The notes: generated from the letters alone by a model not told the origin. DNA of 64,000 bases from Rubinisphaera italica (GCF_007859715.1 NZ_SJPG01000001.1:4056728-4120727); one strand, 5' to 3'. Numbered from the stretch's first letter, positions 52,413 to 63,008 are shown. Program-made: numbers and translations.

Positions 52413-55400
52413 CTATTCCGATTCTCCTCCACTCGTCGTGGCCGCATAGACCAGAGCAACATCTTCATGAGTCAAGCCAAGGGACGCTCGAAATCGGTCT
52501 AAAGCCGCAAAGATATCGATGAAAATCATATTCAGGCAGGGCACAATGATTAATGTCAATGCGGTGGCAAAAATCAATCCATAAGTTAACGTGACGGCCA
52601 TTGGAATCAGGAATTTCGCCTGAAAACTTGTCTCAAACATCAGCGGAGTCAACCCGGCTGCCGTGGTAAGAGTTGTCAGAAGAATCGCGCGGAGTCGAAG
52701 TTTTGCTCCCATCACATTGGCTTCGAGGGGATCTATTCCGCGTTTCAATCGCGTATTGATAAAGTCGACCAGTACCAGCGAATCATTTACCAGGATTCCC
52801 GAGAGCGCCAGGAAACCGATACAGCTCAGAATTGTAATCGGATTCCCGGTGATCCAGTGTCCAATAATCGCACCCAGAATTCCGAACGGAATGGCAGACA
52901 TCACAACCAGTGGTTGGAAGTATGATTTGAACAGCCCGGCCAGCATCATATAAATCATCAGGAATGCAGCTGGCATCGCCAGTCCGAGACTGCTGAACGA
53001 CTTCTGTTGTTCTTCGGTTGTACCGGAAAAGTCAATGATGATGCCGGGATGTTCCCGCAGCATTCTGGGAACAAAATCGGATTGAAACTGCGTCATCACC
53101 GCATTCGCATTATTGGCAGTTGCATCCACGTCGCCGTAAATGGAGATCGAACGACGTTGCTGAGAACGATGAATACTCGTGTAACTTCGCGTTTCTTTCA
53201 GTTCGGCCACCTCAGAAATCGGAATCCAACGAAAACCTGCTTCATCATTCATCGCGACAGCATTGAGAGGATTGACCGGTCGAGGTATTCGCAGAGCCTC
53301 CAGATTGTAAACCTCGGACCGAAACTCTTCGGGCAATCGAACCATGATTTTGACATCCTCCCGATTCCGCGTCACCCGACGGGCTTCGACGCCATACAAC
53401 GCATGTCGGACAAAGCCACCCAGTTCATTGACGGTAATACCTGTTGAGCGAGCCGAGGGGAGCAGTCGCAATTGAACTTCGCGTTTGCCGATATCGTAAT
53501 CGTCATCCAGATCGACAACGCCATCATACGATGCCAGTTCATTCTTCATCGCGTTGGTCACTTCGAGTAATTCCTCAAAGTTGTTGCCGGTCACCTTGAT
53601 TTCAATATCTTTCCCGGCTGGCCCTCCATTCATTGCTTCCCATTTGACGGAATTGACTCCCGAAAGAGTTTCTGTCATTTTGCGAAATGCGACGAGCAGT
53701 TCTTCACTGGAACGTAAACCCTTGCGTTCCCGTTCATCCGCTTCCATCAGTTCGACAATCACCTGGCCTAAATGCGATTGCTGACTACCGGCTGAGGCAC
53801 CCGTGCCACCGAGGTTGATCTGTGATCCAACCGTCGTTTGTATGCTCGTCACCTCAGGGACATCTTTAACAAATTCTGAGATTCGAATCATCGTATCGCG
53901 GGTGGTATCAACAACAGTTCCGATGGGTAATTCGACATCGGCGGTAATCGTTTCACTATCCATTTTCTGTATGAATACGAACGGAACGATGCCGCCAATC
54001 ACTAAGCCGAGCGACATCATCACCATCGCCATTGCTGCGGCAATAGTAACGTATCTCCATTTCATGGCGCCTCGCAGAATTGTTTCGTAAACACGCATCA
54101 ACACATTCTGCATGATGCGTTCCTGAAACGCTTCTACTTTCGACCAGATGCGTCCAATGCCGGATTTTGAGAGTTTTTCCTCATGCTTTTTGTGGTCGGG
54201 CTTTTTTAAATGCTTCAAGTGCGCAGGCAGAATTAACAGCGCTTCGATGAGAGAAACGGAGAGAGCCGCCAGAACCACGAGGGGAAGTTCCCGCATGAAG
54301 TCGCCGATCCGGCCTTTGATAAATAGCAGAGGAGCAAACCCGGCAATGGTTGTAGAGACCGCGACAATCACAGGCCACATCACCTCCTCGGCTCCCTTCA
54401 CCGCCGCCTCCGTCGGCTCCTCACCTTCTTCGACGTGTCGAAAGATATTTTCGCCAATCACAATCGCATCATCGACGATGATTCCCAGGACGATAATCAG
54501 CCCGAACATCGACAGCAGATTGATCGACACACCGAACAGCCACATCACCAGGAATGTGCCCATAAAGGAAATCGGCAACCCCATCCCCGCCCAGAACGCA
54601 ACCCGCCAGTTCAGGAAGAGAATCAAAGAAATGAGAACAAGGACAAGACCAGACATGCCGTTTCGAGTCATTAGGTCAAGGCGACCACGAATGAATCGAG
54701 AGAGATCACCATGCATGGCAATCTCATAATTGTGCGAAAACGGATTCTCATAGCTGTGGTCATAAATCGCCTGAGGATCCGGGCGGCCACTGATTGTATT
54801 AATAAACTTGGAAAATTGTGCAATGGCAATCGCGAAAGGGCGGGTTAACCAAGGTTGTTTCGCAGCGGCCTGCATACCATAGGCATCAAACTCCTCACGC
54901 TGCTTTCCTTTCACAAACGCACGTACCAGATTCGCAATTTGAATCGCATCCTGAGACTTAGTCTTTTGGATAATCAGCGTGACCGAAGGCTTCCCTTCGA
55001 AGTAACTTTCGATATCGACATCGACAAAATCATCTCGAATCTCGGCCACATCGCGCAGATAGATTTTCTTTCCACTCGGCGTATTCTTGACGACAATATC
55101 GCCCAGTTCGCTCCCCTCAATTTCTTCGCCTAGCGTGCGAACATTCACATTCGCACGCGGCCCTTTCAGATTTCCAGCCGAAACATCCAGATTGGACGCA
55201 CGAATAGCCGCGGCGACTTCTTCAAGTGTTAAGTCATACTCAAATAGCATCAGCGGGCGAACTTCAACACTGATTTCATCATCCCGAATCCCGGAAATCG
55301 TGATATCACTCACCCCCGGCAATTCGAGCAGTTCATCCCGCAAATCGCGAGCCGCTTTCTTCAGGCTCGCTTCGCTTCCCTCGCCAAACAGGGAGACCGA

Positions 55401-55817
55401 GAGGACAGGCAGCATCGGTTCAACATTGCGAACGGTGATCGTTTCAATATCGTCCGGCAACTCATTATTAATAGCCCGGACTTCCGCATCAATTTCGTCG
55501 CGAACTGTGTCGATATCATCGACTTCGTTGTAGAGAGTCGCGACAGTCTGGCTCATGCCTTCCTGAACGGTCGATTCGACTTTTTCAATATCCTCGAGAT
55601 CTCGAATCGCTTCTTCGATTTTAATCGTGACCGCTTTCTCCAGTTCATCCGGCTGGACAGCTGGATAGACAACCGAAATCATCACCTGATCCGGCCTCGT
55701 TTCCGGAAACATCTCCCGCACCAGCGTGAACGCGAGAGCAGTCCCGGCAAACAGCAGCAGGAGCATCAACATATTGACGAGAACGGAATTGTTGACACTG
55801 AAACGTGGTAACGACAT
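52413..55817 (-). CDS. RND-family efflux permease
   Basis: 1134-residue inner-membrane pump of the HAE-1/AcrB type, driven by proton flow. The N-terminal membrane segment and [20 protein letters not shown] begin the first porter domain. The transmembrane proton-relay pair is seen as [19 protein letters not shown], and the second half repeats the pattern ([16 protein letters not shown]). Twelve membrane segments are expected. No membrane-fusion protein gene is adjacent; the TolC-family gene is at 61356. Substrates could be drugs, metals or lipids. The start is the ATG at 55817. Confidence 0.93.
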   Translation of the reverse strand: MSLPRFSVNNSVLVNMLMLLLLFAGTALAFTLVREMFPETRPDQVMISVVYPAVQPDELEKAVTIKIEEAIRDLEDIEKVESTVQEGMSQTVATLYNEVDDIDTVRDEIDAEVRAINNELPDDIETITVRNVEPMLPVLSVSLFGEGSEASLKKAARDLRDELLELPGVSDITISGIRDDEISVEVRPLMLFEYDLTLEEVAAAIRASNLDVSAGNLKGPRANVNVRTLGEEIEGSELGDIVVKNTPSGKKIYLRDVAEIRDDFVDVDIESYFEGKPSVTLIIQKTKSQDAIQIANLVRAFVKGKQREEFDAYGMQAAAKQPWLTRPFAIAIAQFSKFINTISGRPDPQAIYDHSYENPFSHNYEIAMHGDLSRFIRGRLDLMTRNGMSGLVLVLISLILFLNWRVAFWAGMGLPISFMGTFLVMWLFGVSINLLSMFGLIIVLGIIVDDAIVIGENIFRHVEEGEEPTEAAVKGAEEVMWPVIVAVSTTIAGFAPLLFIKGRIGDFMRELPLVVLAALSVSLIEALLILPAHLKHLKKPDHKKHEEKLSKSGIGRIWSKVEAFQERIMQNVLMRVYETILRGAMKWRYVTIAAAMAMVMMSLGLVIGGIVPFVFIQKMDSETITADVELPIGTVVDTTRDTMIRISEFVKDVPEVTSIQTTVGSQINLGGTGASAGSQQSHLGQVIVELMEADERERKGLRSSEELLVAFRKMTETLSGVNSVKWEAMNGGPAGKDIEIKVTGNNFEELLEVTNAMKNELASYDGVVDLDDDYDIGKREVQLRLLPSARSTGITVNELGGFVRHALYGVEARRVTRNREDVKIMVRLPEEFRSEVYNLEALRIPRPVNPLNAVAMNDEAGFRWIPISEVAELKETRSYTSIHRSQQRRSISIYGDVDATANNANAVMTQFQSDFVPRMLREHPGIIIDFSGTTEEQQKSFSSLGLAMPAAFLMIYMMLAGLFKSYFQPLVVMSAIPFGILGAIIGHWITGNPITILSCIGFLALSGILVNDSLVLVDFINTRLKRGIDPLEANVMGAKLRLRAILLTTLTTAAGLTPLMFETSFQAKFLIPMAVTLTYGLIFATALTLIIVPCLNMIFIDIFAALDRFRASLGLTHEDVALVYAATTSGGESE

Positions 55818-56036
55818 CGGAAAACGATCTGCCTGAGAGAATTTTAAAAAGTAAGCGGATTGATGACTCTGTCAAAGTTTAGACCGAAGCCCCATGAATG
55901 AACAGATTACTTAGAGGAGCTTCCCGGCAATTGCGTTCGTGATGGATCACGATACACTGATGTGAGACCGATGCGGTCTCCGAGTTTAACCACTTGCAGG
56001 TGATTAACCTGTTGTCCCGTGTTCAGGAAATGATTG

Positions 56037-56663
56037 ATGTCTCTATTTACAATGCGTGTCTCTGTTTTTGCTTTGTTGATGTTTGTTGCGACTGGAGCGA
56101 GTGTTTCGGCTGAAGATGCCAAGTGGATCTCTTTATTTGATGGTAAAACACTCGAAGGTTGGAAAAAAGTTGGCAAAGAGACCAGTCACTGGAAAGTGAT
56201 TGACGGAGCAATCAGTGGTTCCGGAGATGCCTCGATGCTCGTGACGACGACAGGCCCCTACAAAAACTTTCACTATCGAGCCGAAGTGAAAATCAATGAC
56301 GGCGGCAACTCCGGCATGTATTTCCGAACCACCGCTCAACCTGGGTTTTCCAATGGATACGAAGCCCAAATCGACAGCACCCACCGCGATCCCATCCGCA
56401 CCGGCTCAATTTATGGCATGTGTCACGTTTACCAGCAGCATGTGAAACCGGATACCTGGTTCACATACGAAGTGGAAGTTCGCGATGATGTCTGGCGTGG
56501 TCGCGAAATGACGCGTATCAAAATCACAATCGATGGTAACGAACTCTACGAATATCTCGACTTCGACAAAACCTTCAAAGAAGGCCACTTCGCATTCCAG
56601 CAACATGACCCCGGCAGCAAAGTCGACATCCGCAAGGTCGAAGTCCAGCCTCTAGCGGACTGA
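56037..56663 (+). CDS. Secreted DUF1080 (3-keto-disaccharide hydrolase-like) protein
   Basis: 208-residue exported protein. The ATG at 56037 has AGGAAA 6 nt upstream; a TTG at 56034 is in frame. A signal peptide ends near VSAED. The DUF1080 concanavalin-like lectin/glucanase fold is shown by WISLFDGKTLEGWKKVG, then GGNSGMYFRT, GYEAQIDSTH and WFTYEVEVRD. Members are abundant in planctomycetes, and some hydrolyse 3-keto-disaccharides. It is not in an operon. Confidence 0.9.
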   Translation: MSLFTMRVSVFALLMFVATGASVSAEDAKWISLFDGKTLEGWKKVGKETSHWKVIDGAISGSGDASMLVTTTGPYKNFHYRAEVKINDGGNSGMYFRTTAQPGFSNGYEAQIDSTHRDPIRTGSIYGMCHVYQQHVKPDTWFTYEVEVRDDVWRGREMTRIKITIDGNELYEYLDFDKTFKEGHFAFQQHDPGSKVDIRKVEVQPLAD

Positions 56664-56856
56664 TTGCAGAATCGATCGACCGCAATTCTTTTAAAATTTT
56701 GGACACTGTGCCCACCGAGGCGAGCGTTTTTCTGATGATGACGATCATGACGTCATTGAATGGATTACACTGGTCTCGGAGTTATTGAATACAGGCTCGA
56801 AAGTTGGTGCTGTGCACCCTTTAGTACCCTGTGCAATTGCGTTTATCCCAAAAAAA

Positions 56857-56884
56857 CCTCGGCCCTCCCGAAGGAAGGCCGAGG
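56857..56884 (-). terminator. Minus-strand terminator in the gene-poor region
   Basis: Stem CCTCGGCC/GGCCGAGG (56857-56864 and 56877-56884) followed on the minus strand by a T-run of six or more. No minus-strand gene ends nearby, so it may end a non-coding or short-peptide transcript. Confidence 0.75.
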
Positions 56885-57061
56885 CTGTACTCGCGCGGGA
56901 CTAACGTCCTGCGTTGATAACCTCGTTTCGGATCGAAGCAGAAGCCCGTTGAAAGAATTCCAACTCATCGGCAGAGGAGTCAGAATTCCGAAATTCTACT
57001 TGAAGGTGATCCTGACGAGACGGTGGCACTCGGGCAACAGCCCGCCGACCGTCCGCCCGTG

Positions 57062-57106
57062 TTAAGCGGTGCCACCTCTCTGGCTACAACAACAGTCACT
57101 TGTCAC
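57062..57106 (-). CDS. 14-aa mini-ORF with three consecutive cysteines
   Basis: A GTG-started 14-codon frame preceded, 7 nt upstream, by a strong GAGGAGG ribosome site. It reads MTSDCCCSQRGGTA with Cys codons TGT TGT TGT at 5-7. It overlaps the start of a foldable region and lies about 180 nt before a terminator. Poly-Cys upstream ORFs act in cysteine-responsive attenuation in mycobacteria, but no minus-strand gene follows here, so the role is open. Confidence 0.4.
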   Translation of the reverse strand: MTSDCCCSQRGGTA

Positions 57107-57425
57107 AAAACCACCTCCTCTCTATAAATCGAATCAATCGCTTCGGCCGACAAGCCAATCAGCCTCTTCGCGACGAATTGTCCTGCCACGTCGCGTTCAA
57201 CGCGGCCCATGTACTGAGATTCTTGCACCCGGAACCAACTCTGACAATACGGATTCTGGAAGAAAATCGAAAAACTCGTTCAATCCAAAAAAACGACTGG
57301 ACATCGCTGCCCCCCGGATGCAATCACCACGGCACTGACACAGGACATTTCCGGAGGTTCGCAATAAAAAACGCCGGACTTATTTTCGATATCCAAATTT
57401 GTCATCAATACCCAAAGTTAAGCAA

Positions 57426-57509
57426 GGGTGGCGGTGGCGATCTCGAAGACAAGTCCCCGAACATACGACCTTCGGTGGCTTCCACTAAAGCAGAGCGCCC
57501 CAGCCACCC
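57426..57509. repeat. Family B inverted repeat, decayed
   Basis: The arms GGGTGGCGGTGGCGATC and GAGCGCCCCAGCCACCC match the intact copies with several substitutions and no longer pair perfectly. Confidence 0.75.
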
Positions 57510-57676
57510 ATTGTTGGATTGTTTCAGGCCACTACGGTCAGATCATTAACCGGCAACGTAAACAGAATGAGGATGAATCCTCACGGGGCTCACATTCGAT
57601 CCTGGTTATAACGTGTGGAAGTAATAACCGTATATTTTGGTGCTGATCATCCATCATCTTCTGATACAATCAATTC

Positions 57677-57913
57677 ATGACAAACGCATCCGAGCCGGAA
57701 AACTCAGCCGACGACAAACCGACGTCACCCTTCATCGAGGCAATGCGGACGATTTCTCACGTCACGACGGCTGTCGCACTCATGCTGATTTTTGGCGGAA
57801 TTGGCTATGCGATTGACCGGTGGCTGGCAATCACGTTCTTTGCTCTGCTTGGTTTTGGTGGAGGAGCAGTGCTCGGCATTCAGTATCTTATTCGGATGAC
57901 GTCGGATCGTTAG
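57677..57913 (+). CDS. AtpZ/AtpI-like small membrane protein
   Basis: 78-residue protein with two membrane segments (about 30-46 and 50-70; VALMLIFGGIGYAIDRWL, then FFALLGFGGGAVLGIQYLI). The pattern is that of AtpZ/AtpI assembly factors for F-type ATP synthase. No other atp gene follows; instead the GH32-like gene ends inside it (57888), giving a 26-nt tail-to-tail overlap. It could be an orphan AtpZ for a distant ATP synthase operon. The start is the ATG at 57677. Confidence 0.75.
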   Translation: MTNASEPENSADDKPTSPFIEAMRTISHVTTAVALMLIFGGIGYAIDRWLAITFFALLGFGGGAVLGIQYLIRMTSDR

Positions 57914-59468
57914 GAGTCGGGACTGGAGCCGTGGCATGTTTGGGACCAATGGGTAAATCGTCAGTCGGGTGCGCTAATGTTTGAATTCGCTCGACAGTTG
58001 GATGATGCAGAATTAAACCAGCCGATTCGACATAAGCCCCCAGGTGTCCACAGGAAAATGATTCATCAGCCAAGCTCAATAACACATGATGGTCGAGTGA
58101 AAATTCGATGTAATTATTGACCACCAGCAAGCTGATCTCGAAATCCATCGCATCCGTGTTTCGCCAGTATGCAGCCTGCAATAGTCTGTAAGCAAAGGCT
58201 TCCTGAGAACCATGTTCGTTCCGATGCCCCCAGGATCGTAACTGGGCGACACCTTTCAACAAATCCAGTGAGAGGTAATAACCATCACTGGATTCGGGAT
58301 CGATGCGAAACAGAAAACCGCACTTACCCTCACCGGAGAGACGGATTTTTGTCTTGAAGCGGAAACAGTCAAAGACGGGCGAAAACAGGAATCCCTGAAA
58401 GCCGGCATTGGAGCGGAGTTCGTAATCCTGTACTTCCGGATGATAGGTGACCGAACTGTTTTCGTGATGATACAGCAGCGCAATTGGGTTGAGTTGCGGG
58501 GGTTTGAGCATTGCTTCGACGATGTCATCAAACGCTTCAATCGTCTGCATTGCCAGGCGACCATCGGGACGCTGGACAATTCGCTTCGGGGGCGGCATCA
58601 GATTTTTTCGATTACGAATGGAAGAATCAGCCGTATAAAAGTTCCACAGGAGTGGCCCCTGGTCATCATAACTGACTCGCCCCGCATAATTCCCTCCGGC
58701 CAGCAGCACGTTTTCATAATAGTTGTTCCAAGGCCCCTTCAAATCATCAGCATACCAGTAACGGATTTTCGCATCTTCGCGAATGCTGCCGATTAGATAA
58801 TAACGCTGACCGAATTTGATGATATTTGGAACTTCAATGTCATCGTATTGCCCCGGATGATGAAGCGGTGGGAGGACTTCGAATTCGTTGGGAGTTGTTT
58901 CTTTGGCGATCCCGACGCAGCCTCTGCGGATTGTAGGGCCATACGGAACACGGGAAGCGGTCAACAAATACCCTTCGTCATTGTCCCGGAAATAATAAGG
59001 ATCGCGAAAACTGACCCAGGCATGGTCGTGAGCGGGTTCGGATTCGTAGTAAGGCGAAGTTGAGCACAGGGGCTGAAACGGTTTGCAGTTCATATTTTCC
59101 GGCAAATGGAATTTCTTGTCCGAGATTTTATGCCACTCAATCAGATCACAACTTCGAGCCAGGCCGATTCGCTGAATCTTTCCCTCATCTTTCAGGGAAA
59201 TGCCCGTATAAAACATCCGCCACCAGCCCACCTCATGAGGATCCGGACTGACGTGCATCGTCCAGAGCATGTAGTCGTCCCAGGAACCGGGATCGCTAAT
59301 AAAAATCGCATTCTGGATTCGCTTCCAGTTCAGGCCATCTTTACTGATCGCGTGCGCGATAAAATCGTGGTTCGGCAACACGAGATGGAACAGGTGATAA
59401 ATGCCATCGTGCCACAGCACATCGACATCACCCATGGTTTTGAACGTGGAAGCAAAGCTGTTGTACAT
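57888..59468 (-). CDS. GH32/GH43-like glycoside hydrolase (five-bladed propeller)
   Basis: About 526 residues from the ATG at 59468; an ORF extension to 59537 is less protein-like. The N-terminal blades contain GDVDVLWHDGIYHLFH, VSFRDPYYFRDNDEGYLL (the RDP motif) and DDIEVPNIIKFGQRYYL (the EC-position acid as EVP), which is the GH32/GH43/GH68 layout. A C-terminal beta-sandwich (RFKTKIRLSGEGKCGFLFRI, then SLDLLKGVAQLR) follows. No signal peptide is clear. It may act on fructosides or arabinosides, but this is not readable. It could act on the same sugars as the phosphorylase at 44950; that is speculation. Confidence 0.8.
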   Translation of the reverse strand: MYNSFASTFKTMGDVDVLWHDGIYHLFHLVLPNHDFIAHAISKDGLNWKRIQNAIFISDPGSWDDYMLWTMHVSPDPHEVGWWRMFYTGISLKDEGKIQRIGLARSCDLIEWHKISDKKFHLPENMNCKPFQPLCSTSPYYESEPAHDHAWVSFRDPYYFRDNDEGYLLTASRVPYGPTIRRGCVGIAKETTPNEFEVLPPLHHPGQYDDIEVPNIIKFGQRYYLIGSIREDAKIRYWYADDLKGPWNNYYENVLLAGGNYAGRVSYDDQGPLLWNFYTADSSIRNRKNLMPPPKRIVQRPDGRLAMQTIEAFDDIVEAMLKPPQLNPIALLYHHENSSVTYHPEVQDYELRSNAGFQGFLFSPVFDCFRFKTKIRLSGEGKCGFLFRIDPESSDGYYLSLDLLKGVAQLRSWGHRNEHGSQEAFAYRLLQAAYWRNTDAMDFEISLLVVNNYIEFSLDHHVLLSLADESFSCGHLGAYVESAGLILHHPTVERIQTLAHPTDDLPIGPKHATAPVPTPNDPTSSE

Positions 59469-59693
59469 TGTGAAAGACGAGTGATTAGAGGTGAGTAGTG
59501 AGAGTTGGGTGATTGATCGCCAGTTGATTCTCAACATCCCATGAAAGTCTCGTGAATTCCCGGAGAGATCAGGTTAAGAAGTGAGAAAGGATTTGAAAAC
59601 CCTCTTCCCAAAGAGAGGAAGTTGACTTATAATGAACGATCGTGCATTTTTCTTTCACTCAAGTTTGGATATCATACAAGTCTTATGGGCAAT

Positions 59694-60005
59694 ATGAATC
59701 AATTTCAAATCGGTGATCCTGTCATTTACATGATGACAAAACAGTCATCCCATCCGACTTTACGCGCGACGAAAGTGAGCCCGAGTGCTCACGGTGATGA
59801 GTATAACTACGTCGTCGAAAAGTTCTGGGTGGTCAGTGATTTTACCGAAGAAGGAAATTTGATCGTCCAGACCCGCCGCGGAAAAATCCGCGAGCTTTCA
59901 AAGACGGATCCAAACTTGAAGCGTGCCAACTGGTGGCATCGCTGGTTATACCGCGATCGATTCCCGGAAATTGACACGGAAAAATCCGAGCAACTCAGTG
60001 CCTGA
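59694..60005 (+). CDS. Small conserved protein, unknown function
   Basis: 103-residue protein from MNQFQIGDPVIYM; an ATG three codons upstream (59685) is in frame. Segments IGDPVIYMMTKQSSHP, YNYVVEKFWVVSDFTEEGNL and VQTRRGKIRELSKTDPNLK look conserved and beta-rich, with a basic C-terminal WWHRWLYRDRFP. It reads like a small nucleic-acid-binding or SH3-like fold, but I recognise no family. It lies between convergent genes and is probably monocistronic. Confidence 0.7.
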   Translation: MNQFQIGDPVIYMMTKQSSHPTLRATKVSPSAHGDEYNYVVEKFWVVSDFTEEGNLIVQTRRGKIRELSKTDPNLKRANWWHRWLYRDRFPEIDTEKSEQLSA

Positions 60006-60073
60006 CTGTTGAAATGCAGTTGATCGATTTCGACTGCTGTACCATGCAGACCGCTAATTACAAGCACGAAACC

Positions 60074-61147
60074 TCAGTTAGTCTTTTCCAGCGTGTGCAA
60101 CTCCTGCTGATGCACGTGAGGCAATCGCAACTGGCCGCAGGCGGCATCGATATCTGCCCCTTTTCGCTTGCGAATTGTTGCCGTGATTCCTGACTGTTCA
60201 AGAATATGGACGAATTCACGAGCAGTCTCTTGAGTCGAGCCGTGGATCGACAATTGACTGATAGCATTCATCGGAATCAGATTCACCAAAGCCTGACGTC
60301 CCCGCAGCAGTTGAGCCAGTTCTCGGGCATGAGCAATCGAATCATTTTTGCCAGCCAGTAGCACGTATTCAAAGGTCACACGACGACCTGTGATATCGAA
60401 GAAGTCGTCGGCGGCATCGAGAATGGATTTGATACCAATGTTCTTGTTGACAGGCACAATCTCGTTTCGCAGTTGATCATTCGGGGCATGCAGTGAAACC
60501 GCCAGACTGTAGCGTTTTCCTGCGTTTGCCAGTTGGCGAATTTTTTCCGGTAAACCAACTGTCGAAACAGTCACGCGTCGAGTCCCCATATTCCAGCCAA
60601 TCGGCTCATGAAGTCGATCGAGAGCAGGCAAAAGATTCGGCAGATTGGCCAGTGGTTCGCCGATTCCCATCACAACAACATTCGTCAATTGCTCATCGTC
60701 ATCCTGCAGATGCACCATGCGTGCAATTTGCTCAACGATTTCAGCCGTCGTGAGATTGCGCGTCAACCCCGCCAATCCACTTGCGCAGAAGACACATCCC
60801 ATCGCACAACCGACTTGTGTGCTGATACAAATCGTATTCCGCTTCGGCTCCCGCATCAGTACACATTCCACAAATTCGCCATCGCGATATTTGAGAAGCA
60901 GTTTTTCGGTACGATCCGAGGCGATCTGATGCGATTCAATTTCGCTCTGAAAGAACACGAATTCCTGTGAGAGTTGCTCGCGGAGCGATTCTGGAATGTC
61001 GGTCATTTCAGCAAACGAGCGAGCACGTCGCTGATAAACCCAGCGGAAAATCTGCTCGGCTCGGAATTTGCGAATCTCACGCTCTGCACACCACGCCTGA
61101 AGCTCGGCATAGGAAAGCGAATAAATAGTGGGAAGTGGGGCAATCAT
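60074..61147 (-). CDS. rlmN: 23S rRNA (adenine2503-C2)-methyltransferase
   Basis: 357-residue radical-SAM enzyme methylating A2503 of 23S rRNA and A37 of some tRNAs. The cluster cysteines are C114, C118, C121 (GCAMGCVFC); C107 in TICISTQVG and the C-terminal cysteine in DIDAACGQL match the methyl-carrying pair in E. coli RlmN. MGIGEPLANLPNLLPAL is typical. The ATG at 61147 is used; upstream codons lack signal. A single family A arm fragment (TACAAGCACGAA, 60059-60070) touches its 3' end. Confidence 0.95.
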   Translation of the reverse strand: MIAPLPTIYSLSYAELQAWCAEREIRKFRAEQIFRWVYQRRARSFAEMTDIPESLREQLSQEFVFFQSEIESHQIASDRTEKLLLKYRDGEFVECVLMREPKRNTICISTQVGCAMGCVFCASGLAGLTRNLTTAEIVEQIARMVHLQDDDEQLTNVVVMGIGEPLANLPNLLPALDRLHEPIGWNMGTRRVTVSTVGLPEKIRQLANAGKRYSLAVSLHAPNDQLRNEIVPVNKNIGIKSILDAADDFFDITGRRVTFEYVLLAGKNDSIAHARELAQLLRGRQALVNLIPMNAISQLSIHGSTQETAREFVHILEQSGITATIRKRKGADIDAACGQLRLPHVHQQELHTLEKTN

Positions 61148-61278
61148 GAACAATCCAGAGTGATAAAGTCGTTAACCTCCTGAATTGTGCCCACAGCCCT
61201 GCATAACTTCAAGAGCCGAACGGATTGTTTGCCTGATTCCCCGTTAAAACACTTTGAAATGACCAGAAATCCCGTAGG

Positions 61279-61338
61279 ACAGGCTTACTGCCTGTCAGAA
61301 TTCGACATCGTTCTATTAAACAGGCTGTGGAAGCCTGT
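61279..61338. repeat. Family E paired hairpins
   Basis: Two small hairpins, ACAGGCTTACTGCCTGT (61279-61295) and ACAGGCTGTGGAAGCCTGT (61320-61338), share arms and lie just past the TolC-family stop, where they could end transcription. Confidence 0.7.
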
Positions 61339-61355
61339 CTAATATTTCGTGTCAC

Positions 61356-63008
61356 TTACTGCCCGCTAAATGTTTGACCTCGCAGGGAATCGTCTTCGGT
61401 CACGTCTTGAGGTTCTTCCAAAGCGCCTGTCAGCAGAAGTCCATCCAGTTTCGCTTGGGCTTGAGCCAGTTCTTTCCGGGCCGCAATGGCTTTGAATCGG
61501 GCATCCAGATAAGATTTGCGAATGACGAGGATCTGCAGGAAGCCGAGCTCTCCCTGGTCGTAGGCTTCGCTGGAAAGCTGGAGGGCTTCATTGGTTTGCG
61601 GCAGAATTTCATTATCGTAACGATTCACCGTTACGCGAGCCCCTTCGTATTGCTGGATCACACGTGCCAGTCGCGCTTTGATATCGCAGCGAATGCGGGT
61701 CACATTATTGGTGGCTCGACAATACTCTGCATATGCAGCGGAAATATTGCCCCGGTTCTTATTATAGATGGGGATCGGACCACCAATTTGGAGGTTGATT
61801 AAACCAGAATTCGTCGCATTATCGAAGCCGGCTCCAATTTGAGCGGTAATATTAGGAATCGCCTGAACTTCCTGCCGACTCAACTTGGCGCGTGCCTGAG
61901 CGACTCGCTGCTTCGCAGTGGCCAACTCTGGACTGTTGCACATAATCATTTCATAAAGACTGCACTCATTCAAAGAATGTGCGGAAATGTTTGATGGCGG
62001 AAGTAACTCAGCCTGACCCAGACAGGGCAGACCAACCAGTGCCGTCAATTCCATCCAGGCCGTTTCATAAGCGATACGAGCTTTCTGTTGTACCAGAATC
62101 GCTTCCTGATTCTGCGTTTTCGACTGCAGCACTTCGATTTGGGTATCTTCGAGTGCATCCTTCCGCAACTGGGTAATTTCAACACCCCGTGTCGTCACTT
62201 CAACAAACTCCGTCGCCGCGGCCAGTTCCTGCTGAGCGGCAACTGCTGCAAAGAAGCGGATGCGAACATCCGTCAGCACTCGCATCCGTTGAGTTTCCAA
62301 TTCCCATTGCTGTGCGGCAGTGGCATGAGAAAGAACCTGGCGATTCAGTTGCAGCTTGCCACCCCGCACAAACTCCCGCTCGAAAAACAGACCATGCTGA
62401 TCGGTGTTTTGATCCGCAATCTGACTGCCGAAGTAGCCAACAATCGGGTTGGCACCTCGCCCCACCTGATCGTAAAAACCTTGAGACCGAACAATTGAAG
62501 CATTGGCCTGCTTCAAAGTCGGATTGTTTTCTAAAGCCAGATTTTCCAGCTCATTCAGCGTCATTTTCGAACCTGCTCCAACAGAATATTCGGTCAGGCA
62601 GGTCTGGTTGGAATCACTGAGGTTGGAATCATCGGGGCTCGATTCAGACGCTTCTCCTATCGCCAGTTCAACTTTCTGAGATTCCGACTTCGTGCTCTCC
62701 TCTGACTCATCTTTGAGAGCTGAAGCCAGCACGATTTCTTCGCTTTCCGGGATGACGGCATCATTCTCAGCCACTTCGGTCGCTACGGCCGCATCTGTCG
62801 GAGCCGTAGCTTCTGCAATAGCGGCAGTATCAGGTGCCGATTGAGGCTCTGCAGCTTCCGGATTAGCAGACTTGAGCTCAGCGATTTGATGCTGAGCAGG
62901 CAGCTCCCGATTATCGATCATCTCTAAATGAGAATGCGAACTCGAACAGCCAACCGGAGCCAAAACAGCTAGCAGAAGTCCCAAATGAGCAGCGGACGAT
63001 TGTCGCAT
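61356..63008 (-). CDS. TolC-family outer-membrane efflux protein (CusC-like), lipoprotein
   Basis: About 550 residues. The start at 63008 (MRQSSAAHL) has AGGAAA 6 nt upstream. A lipobox VLAPVGCSSS is followed by a long Ala/Glu-rich linker (about 30-120), unusual for the family. The TolC/OprM core then has LENLALENNPTLKQANASI and paired coiled-coil repeats (EILPQTNEALQLSSEAYDQG near the end, and its twin at about 270-300). The export partner could be the RND permease at 52413, but nothing links them directly. It may form a trimeric exit duct. Confidence 0.88.
   Translation of the reverse strand: MRQSSAAHLGLLLAVLAPVGCSSSHSHLEMIDNRELPAQHQIAELKSANPEAAEPQSAPDTAAIAEATAPTDAAVATEVAENDAVIPESEEIVLASALKDESEESTKSESQKVELAIGEASESSPDDSNLSDSNQTCLTEYSVGAGSKMTLNELENLALENNPTLKQANASIVRSQGFYDQVGRGANPIVGYFGSQIADQNTDQHGLFFEREFVRGGKLQLNRQVLSHATAAQQWELETQRMRVLTDVRIRFFAAVAAQQELAAATEFVEVTTRGVEITQLRKDALEDTQIEVLQSKTQNQEAILVQQKARIAYETAWMELTALVGLPCLGQAELLPPSNISAHSLNECSLYEMIMCNSPELATAKQRVAQARAKLSRQEVQAIPNITAQIGAGFDNATNSGLINLQIGGPIPIYNKNRGNISAAYAEYCRATNNVTRIRCDIKARLARVIQQYEGARVTVNRYDNEILPQTNEALQLSSEAYDQGELGFLQILVIRKSYLDARFKAIAARKELAQAQAKLDGLLLTGALEEPQDVTEDDSLRGQTFSGQ

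Larger units (their letters stand above)
56664..57676. other. 1-kb gene-poor region with structured minus-strand element
   Basis: About 1 kb with no long gene. On the minus strand it holds a short triple-Cys ORF (57062-57106), a 57-nt region that can fold through GGTGGCAC/GTGCCACC arms and an inner CGGGC/GCCCG stem, a hairpin around CGCGGGACTAACGTCC, and a terminator (56857-56884). A decayed family B repeat lies at 57426-57509. The plus-strand open frames here look like chance. Confidence 0.5.

Noticed and set aside
57021..57110. A GGTGGCACCGC string that matches the core of a T-box riboswitch on the minus strand
   Set aside because: No stem I or specifier pattern, no tRNA-related gene downstream, and the string is explained by pairing with a nearby GTGCCACC arm.
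56760..57338. Two plus-strand frames of 101 and 89 codons in the gene-poor region
   Set aside because: No ribosome sites, composition like non-coding DNA, and they run through hairpins and the terminator.
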